This document shows, piece by piece, positions 43,263 to 48,147 of a stretch of DNA of 48,147 nt. The stretch covers positions 1 through 48,147 of the forward strand of contig CAYRQP010000017.1 in assembly GCA_964426545.1 (NCBI GenBank). Direction: 5' to 3'. Source of the DNA: CAYRQP01 sp964426545 (GTDB lineage Bacteria; Fermentibacterota; Fermentibacteria; Fermentibacterales; JCC-6). The notes under the pieces are model-generated. The model did not search any database, was not told where the DNA came from, and saw only the letters and a program-made list of their open reading frames with translations. A program made the position numbers and the translations under genes. Each line of letters starts with the position of its first letter. Positions within the stretch are counted from its first letter, which is position 1.

Positions 43263-45264
43263 TCTCGCTTGTAGAACCGGGGATTTCTTCGAATAACTGA
43301 CATTCGACTCCCAGGACATGTTCGTACAGGAATTCCTCGACGATACCCGCGAATTCGAGCCGGTTTGCTTCTATCGCAAATCCGTGTCCTTCATTGTTAT
43401 ATACAACGTAGAGGACTTCGTTGCCGTTGTTTCGAAGGGCATCGACCATCTGGTCGGATTCCGCTTGTACAACTCTCGAGTCATTGACTCCCTGAACAAT
43501 CAGCATCGGAACTGAAATATCCTCGACATGATTGAGAGGAGAACGATCCTCGAGCATTTCCAAGTCGTCTTCCATATCACCGATACGGATGTCCATCATG
43601 ATACCGGCGGGTTTCCAGTATGCAGGAACTGTTTCCCTGAATGTCACAAGATTAGAAGGTCCGAAGAAATCCACTCCTGCACAGTACAGGTCAGGTGTGA
43701 ATGTCACTCCAGCAAGAGTCGCATAACCACCATAGGAGCCGCCCATAATCACTATACGGGCTGAATCGGCTATGCCTTCTCCTATTGCCCACGCTACAGC
43801 ATCCGTGAGGTCATCCTGCATGAGTCCGCCCCACTCCTTGTTGCCCTGATTCATATGGTCTTTACCGAAACCTGTAGATGCACGGAAGTTAACCTGAAGA
43901 ACTGCAAACCCCCTGTTTGCAAGCATCTGGGCAAACGGTTCATATCCATAATAGTCTCTTGCCCACGGGCCTCCATGCACATAAAGAACCATCGGAAGCG
44001 GTTCATCTCCGGCATCAACCGGAAGTGTCAGGTAACTTGGTAACTCATGTCCGTCACGTGCCGGTATGAGAAGAGGCTGAATGTCAGCAAGCTGATAGTT
44101 TTCCAATTCAGGAATTGCGGTGAACAGGAAAGTCATATCCTTTGTGTTTCTGTCATAGATATAATAGGTAGCAGGATTCTGCGGTGTAAAGTAAACCACT
44201 ATCCATATTTCATCTGCATTATCCCGGGATGTAACCCCGAAATCACCTTCTTTGAATTCAGTAAGGAAATCATAGTCTTCCTGTATCGACGCGTCGAGCA
44301 TTTCGACATTTCTCCTGAGATAGTGAAAACTCACCGCACGGGGCTCTCCCGTAAACGGGTCGAATGAAACTCCACCAATATCAGCAAGCAAATTGTGTGC
44401 TATTTCAGTGACTTCACCCGTCTCCAGGTCCTGATACAGCAGTTTTGTCGTATTGGATTCGAGGTTGGACTGATAGTAAACACCGGTTCCATCTTTGCTG
44501 AACCGTTCAGGTCCTACCATGTCGAGTGCACTGAATACAATGAATTCTTCCCATTCGCTGTCTTCGGTGTCTCTGATCAGAAAAGTGATGTCTCCGGTCT
44601 CGCTGTCGATGGTCGCCATCAGCCGGACTGTCAGGTCCTCATCAGTCATGAACCCGAGACATATCTGTCCGTCTTCCGTAAATCCGTGATTTTCCTGAAT
44701 CAATGTCAGTTCACCTGTTGTAAGATTACAGGAATAAACATCGAAAAACATGGGGTTGTTTTGGTTCATCTCGATTATCACGGTGTTAGGCTGATCTTCA
44801 TCAGTCGCACTGACATAGGCCTTCACATCTTCGAAAGGAGTCAGGTCTGTTACTTCTCCTGTCGCGACATTGAGACGATATACATGAGTGTTCTCTTCTC
44901 CTGCTTCGTCCTGCATATAGAGGATGTCGGTTCCGTTTTCTGCCCAGAAGTAATTCGTGACACCCCTGTTCGTGTCGAAAGTAATCTGACGCGGGTCCGT
45001 TCTATCGATGTTCATCACCCAGAGATTGAGTACACTGTCTACCGGAGCAATGTATGCTATCATGCTCCCGTCAGGCGAGAGTTCCGGTGCAATTCGTTCA
45101 GGATTCCCGAACAGCACACTTCGCGGTATTAGTTCACCAGATTGTTCTGATGCTGCATGTTCTACTGGTTCCGCGGGGGATTCGCTCACCGGTCCATCAG
45201 AACCACAGGCAAGAACAGTAATTGCAAGTACTGCCATCATGAATATTCTGCCGGTAATTTTCAC
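43252..45264 (-). CDS. S9-family peptidase lipoprotein (acylaminoacyl/prolyl oligopeptidase-like)
   Basis: 670 residues. Lipobox VLAC gives Cys20 as the lipid anchor, so it is an envelope protein. Residues about 50-400 form a WD/beta-propeller-like region (SPDGSMIAYIAP, NLWVMNIDRTDPRQITFDTN). The C-terminal alpha/beta hydrolase has GGSYGGY for the nucleophile, VNDSRV with Asp and EGHGF with His. Cleaves short peptides, here probably in the periplasm. Start is GTG with AAGGAAA ahead. Divergent from the Cys-rich protein; convergent with the membrane gene. Confidence 0.94.
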   Translation of the reverse strand: MKITGRIFMMAVLAITVLACGSDGPVSESPAEPVEHAASEQSGELIPRSVLFGNPERIAPELSPDGSMIAYIAPVDSVLNLWVMNIDRTDPRQITFDTNRGVTNYFWAENGTDILYMQDEAGEENTHVYRLNVATGEVTDLTPFEDVKAYVSATDEDQPNTVIIEMNQNNPMFFDVYSCNLTTGELTLIQENHGFTEDGQICLGFMTDEDLTVRLMATIDSETGDITFLIRDTEDSEWEEFIVFSALDMVGPERFSKDGTGVYYQSNLESNTTKLLYQDLETGEVTEIAHNLLADIGGVSFDPFTGEPRAVSFHYLRRNVEMLDASIQEDYDFLTEFKEGDFGVTSRDNADEIWIVVYFTPQNPATYYIYDRNTKDMTFLFTAIPELENYQLADIQPLLIPARDGHELPSYLTLPVDAGDEPLPMVLYVHGGPWARDYYGYEPFAQMLANRGFAVLQVNFRASTGFGKDHMNQGNKEWGGLMQDDLTDAVAWAIGEGIADSARIVIMGGSYGGYATLAGVTFTPDLYCAGVDFFGPSNLVTFRETVPAYWKPAGIMMDIRIGDMEDDLEMLEDRSPLNHVEDISVPMLIVQGVNDSRVVQAESDQMVDALRNNGNEVLYVVYNNEGHGFAIEANRLEFAGIVEEFLYEHVLGVECQLFEEIPGSTSEISR

Positions 45265-45298
45265 TGTGTTTCCTTCCGTGTCTGGATATGATAAATGA

Positions 45299-45327
45299 TT
45301 GCGATTTTATATGAATGTTACTATCAT
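45299..45327 (+). promoter_or_regulatory. Predicted promoter of the Cys-rich/trkH/trkA run
   Basis: TTGCGA (45299-45304) and TATCAT (45322-45327) with a 17-base spacer, about 50 bases before the ATG at 45376, which has AAGGAG. Both hexamers keep four or more consensus bases. Confidence 0.5.
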
Positions 45328-45375
45328 AGCTGGTGAAATATACTAATAACTTTTCTGAAATCCCTAAGGAGAAAT

Positions 45376-45849
45376 ATGCCCGGAAGAATGTTCAACAAAG
45401 ACGGTACTCTCAATATCCCCGAAATTGTCCACGCAGACCATTTAAAGGAAGCAAGACATACGATAATCAATGCCTGTTACTGTCCAAACGGCCACAATCT
45501 CGTACACCCCGATGAGCAGATCGACGGGTTTCCCGCAATCGTACTGAATTTCAGGGATAACAAAGGAGAAGGTGTCGTTGCCATTACTGCTGAATTCGGC
45601 AGCACTGCCTACCGGGTAGTGGAAGGCTCAGTCGATGACAAGTATCCTCTCGACCTATCCTGTCCCGAGTGCGGGGAGAAACTCGATGTATTCGGACCTT
45701 GTCCCTGTGATACTGGAGCGCTTACTCTGATGGTCTATCTCTATCCAAAGAGAGACCCGCATCAGTCCATCGGATTCTGCAATGTTCTTTCCTGTCCTAA
45801 CTCGGCATTAATCCGTGCAGGTAACATTCTAAGAGATTACAACAGGTAG
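45376..45849 (+). CDS. Conserved-type Cys-rich protein of unknown function
   Basis: 157 residues. Cysteines at 34, 36, 96, 99, 109, 111, 135 and 140, with H40, are grouped in CYCPNGH, CPECG and CPC, suggesting one or two structural zinc sites in a cytoplasmic protein. No family is recognised. AAGGAGAAAT stands right before the ATG. trkH starts seven bases after its stop, and the promoter lies before it, so it may be co-expressed with the potassium uptake genes; no functional link is proven. Confidence 0.8.
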   Translation: MPGRMFNKDGTLNIPEIVHADHLKEARHTIINACYCPNGHNLVHPDEQIDGFPAIVLNFRDNKGEGVVAITAEFGSTAYRVVEGSVDDKYPLDLSCPECGEKLDVFGPCPCDTGALTLMVYLYPKRDPHQSIGFCNVLSCPNSALIRAGNILRDYNR

Positions 45850-45856
45850 ATTCCCC

Positions 45857-47362
45857 TTGTCGAGCCAAAGCCGGGCAACAGTAAGGGTAGTTTTCAGTTT
45901 TTTGGGTTCTCTGCTCATAATTCTTGCTCTCATTCTCCTTCTTCCCCTGGTTTTTGTTCTCATATTCAGAAACGAACTGGAAACCACCCAGACACTGACT
46001 GCCTTTCTCATTCCCGCCCTTCTATCACTTGCAATCGGTTTCTTCTTAAGGCTTACATTCGGCACCAGAGAACCGAATCTTCCCCAGGCAATGCTCATCT
46101 GTTCCATCGGATGGCTTGCGGTTTCCGCAATTAGTGCCCTCCCCCTGGTAATCGGGATAGATGCCGGATATCTCGATGCCGTCTTTGAAACGATGAGCGG
46201 ATTCACCACAACGGGAATTACTGTTTTCTCTGGACTCGATAATATGCCGAGAAGTATCCTCTTCTGGCGAAGTCTTACTCAATGGGTGGGCGGCCTCGGA
46301 ATACTTACGTTTTTCCTTGCCGTTTCATCGAAAATACCAAACGCTCATCTTCTTTTCGGCGCGGAAAGCCATAAGATGAGTTCCGGCAGACCCGTTCCCG
46401 GAATGCTGAACACAGTTAAAATACTCTGGGGCATTTATGCCGGTTTTACCTTTTTAATAATGATTGGGTTGACCATCTGCGGAATGTCCCTATTCGACAG
46501 TCTATGCCATAGCCTGACGGCATTATCCACGGGGGGATTCTCGCCCCATGACGCAAGCATTGCCTGGTACAATACAGCCGATGTAAATTACAAAGCAATT
46601 CAATATGTCCTTATTGGCGGAATGATACTGGGCGGGACCAGTTTCCTTATTCATTACCGCATCCTTGTAGGAAACATCAGGGCTCTCTGGGACAACTCCG
46701 AGATGAAATTATGGATGCTTCTTATTGCAGGCTTTACAATCATAGTACTATTCGATATCTCAACTGCTGTACAGGGAACTTGCCCGATGAATACAGTCAA
46801 TGAGTCAAATGTAAGAGCATCACTCTTCCAGACTGTTTCAATATTGACCACAACCGGTTTCGCTACCGAGACCCTGACTTCACCTTTCTTTGGTTCGCTT
46901 TCCCGTCAGATGTTCCTTCTGATGATGATTATCGGCGGATGCGTCGGCTCCACGGCTGGTGGGATAAAGGTGCAGCGGGTTGTATTCCTGCTTAAACTGG
47001 CAAAACAACAGCTCCGAAAACTGATTATCCCTGGGAGAGCTTCCAATCCTGTAATCATGGATGGGAAAATCGCACATGAAAGCGAGATAAACAGAGTCAG
47101 CGCTCTCTTCTTCATGTGGGCAGCTCTTCTGGTTGTAGGAGGAGCAGTTACCGCAGCATTTTCGTCCCTTACCGGTTATGAATCCTTCTCGGGGATGTTC
47201 AGTGCCATGGGAAACATCGGACCCTGTTTTATCAGCGTTGAACAGATGGCTTCTCTGAATCCCATCGTTAAAATTATATATATTCTGGGTATGCTCGCCG
47301 GCAGGCTGGAGATATTCCCACTCATTCTACTTTTCAGCCCGCGCACCTGGAAAGCCTGGTAG
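45857..47362 (+). CDS. Potassium uptake protein TrkH/KtrB-like
   Basis: 501 residues with the fourfold M1-P-M2 plan of potassium channels. Selectivity filters can be seen as SGFTTTGITVFSG, ALSTGGFSPHD, LTTTGFATETL and GNIGPCF, and the KVQRVVFLLKLAKQQL stretch after the third repeat is a basic loop. Forms the inner-membrane conduction path and works with the RCK protein encoded 14 bases downstream. Start TTG, with AGGTAG upstream. Confidence 0.94.
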   Translation: MSSQSRATVRVVFSFLGSLLIILALILLLPLVFVLIFRNELETTQTLTAFLIPALLSLAIGFFLRLTFGTREPNLPQAMLICSIGWLAVSAISALPLVIGIDAGYLDAVFETMSGFTTTGITVFSGLDNMPRSILFWRSLTQWVGGLGILTFFLAVSSKIPNAHLLFGAESHKMSSGRPVPGMLNTVKILWGIYAGFTFLIMIGLTICGMSLFDSLCHSLTALSTGGFSPHDASIAWYNTADVNYKAIQYVLIGGMILGGTSFLIHYRILVGNIRALWDNSEMKLWMLLIAGFTIIVLFDISTAVQGTCPMNTVNESNVRASLFQTVSILTTTGFATETLTSPFFGSLSRQMFLLMMIIGGCVGSTAGGIKVQRVVFLLKLAKQQLRKLIIPGRASNPVIMDGKIAHESEINRVSALFFMWAALLVVGGAVTAAFSSLTGYESFSGMFSAMGNIGPCFISVEQMASLNPIVKIIYILGMLAGRLEIFPLILLFSPRTWKAW

Positions 47363-47376
47363 TTAGGAAGGTCTCG

Positions 47377-48054
47377 ATGCATATTGTAATTGCAGGTGCC
47401 GGACTCATCGGACGCGAACTTACCGATAAACTGCTTGCCAACGGACATGATGTTGTGGTAATCGATATCAACGCCGAAGTCTGCGACCAGCTCTACAGAA
47501 AAACAGGTACCCTGACTATTATCGGCGATGCAACCAATCTAAAGGTCCTGAAAGATGCCGGAGTCCCCGGTACAGATGTTCTCGTCTGTCTGATGCGGGA
47601 TGACTCTGATAACATATCCTGTTCCATTCTTGCCAAGAGTCTGGGTGTCAAACGAATTCTCGCACGAATGCGTGACCCGGGTTACGAACAGGCTTACGAC
47701 CTTGCCGGTGTAACCGGCATAGTCAGAGTGGCTGACCTTCTTCTGGACCAGTTAACCATGGAAGTGGAGCAGCCACCTGTCAGAAAGATAATGTCACTCG
47801 GCGGCGGTGATGCCTATGTATATGCAGTCCGGATACCGGACAGTGCCGATTGCGTCGGTAAAATGGTAAAGGACATTGTATCAGATGATGATTTTCCAAA
47901 AGAAAGCCTCCTGATGGGTATCTACAAGGAAGACACCGAAGACTTCGAAATCCCCCGCGGACAATATGTACTCGCAACCGGTGATACGGTTTTCATAATT
48001 GCACATGCAGGAGACATCTCGGCAATTGCAAAAGCCCTTGGGGTGAGAACCTGA
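47377..48054 (+). CDS. Trk/Ktr potassium uptake regulatory protein (RCK)
   Basis: 225 residues with one RCK-N domain (IAGAGLIGRELTDKL, GAGLIG at 7-12, acidic D30 for NAD(H)/ATP) and one RCK-C domain (about 140-225). This is half the length of E. coli TrkA and matches KtrA-like single-RCK proteins that assemble as an octameric ring under the channel. TTAGGAAGG precedes the ATG. Confidence 0.95.
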   Translation: MHIVIAGAGLIGRELTDKLLANGHDVVVIDINAEVCDQLYRKTGTLTIIGDATNLKVLKDAGVPGTDVLVCLMRDDSDNISCSILAKSLGVKRILARMRDPGYEQAYDLAGVTGIVRVADLLLDQLTMEVEQPPVRKIMSLGGGDAYVYAVRIPDSADCVGKMVKDIVSDDDFPKESLLMGIYKEDTEDFEIPRGQYVLATGDTVFIIAHAGDISAIAKALGVRT

Positions 48055-48066
48055 GCCTCCTGATGG

Positions 48067-48089
48067 AAATAAGCTTGCTGCTCTTATTT
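48067..48089 (+). terminator. Possible weak hairpin after the RCK gene
   Basis: AAATAAG/CTTATTT form a 7-bp AT-rich stem around 9 bases, 13 bases beyond the stop; no T-run. The remaining bases to 48147 show no gene. Confidence 0.25.
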
Positions 48090-48147
48090 ATGGTGGCGTG
48101 ATTTGAATATTGGAATCGCTTTTACCGAGTAGATAAAATAACAGTTA

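Noticed and set aside
44395..45132. Long plus-strand frame of 245 codons opposite the S9 peptidase gene
   Set aside because: It is fully antisense to a gene with clear signal peptide and catalytic motifs and shows no family features.
1..48147. tRNA, rRNA, CRISPR array or prophage
   Set aside because: No cloverleaf-like sequence, rRNA segments, regularly spaced repeats or phage genes were seen on either strand by reading; small RNAs cannot be excluded without computation.

Overview
The window looks like chromosomal DNA from a Gram-negative-type (diderm) bacterium of moderate GC. It carries a TolC-type outer-membrane channel, an LpxH-like lipid A hydrolase homologue, lipoproteins with clear lipoboxes, a cobalamin-dependent class II ribonucleotide reductase, an archaeal-type prolyl-tRNA synthetase and many membrane glycosyltransferase-like proteins. 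This mix fits an uncultured FCB-like or other candidate phylum, but there is no rRNA or other decisive marker, so the placement is tentative. TTG start codons are frequent. No rRNA, tRNA, CRISPR array or phage is visible.

Layout. (1) 75-287: a 70-residue protein made almost entirely of DnaJ-type zinc-finger repeats. (2) About 16.9 kb to 0.3 kb, minus strand: one long, tightly overlapped housekeeping block, in transcription order yicC, a gmk-coaB fusion, family 4 uracil-DNA glycosylase, dnaB, radA, PIN/TRAM membrane protein, ispDF, a frame-broken rhuM-like gene, dedA, a glgA-like glycogen synthase, Yip1-like membrane protein, tolC-like gene, membrane spermidine-synthase-like protein and fabD. 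(3) 17.1-19.1 kb, plus: NFACT/RqcH-like protein and cytidine deaminase; then minus-strand PC4-like protein and nrdJ. (4) 22.1-33.1 kb, plus: a coupled operon headed by an ECF sigma factor and a short zinc-type anti-sigma factor. It continues with a membrane-anchored small protein, a thioredoxin-fold-like lipoprotein without CxxC, an LpxH-like phosphoesterase, a polyprenyl-phosphate glycosyltransferase, a GT4-like transferase, a sugar epimerase, a flippase-like protein, a YfhO-type protein and a flippase-like/radical-SAM fusion. (5) 33.06-34.28 kb: a RAYT-type (REP-associated tyrosine transposase) element with perfect 33-bp inverted ends. (6) 34.3-38.3 kb, minus: PAP2 protein, panB, purD, purE and tsaC/sua5. 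(7) proS, two large membrane proteins and an S9 peptidase lipoprotein. (8) 45.4-48.1 kb: a Cys-rich protein, trkH and trkA.

How it works together. Region 4 reads as an envelope-stress-controlled pathway that builds and exports a glycosylated lipid or polymer, with a radical SAM enzyme tethered to a membrane transporter-like domain. It is the best candidate for an undescribed system. A second theme is a set of short palindromic or inverted repeats with G-rich heads (GGG[G]WC) at gene borders: 1-24, 33055/34247, 38310/38464, 40079 and 43204. One set bounds the RAYT gene. At three genes the repeat itself supplies the C-terminal codons, and at two of those also the stop codon, which suggests recent insertion or 3'-end remodelling.
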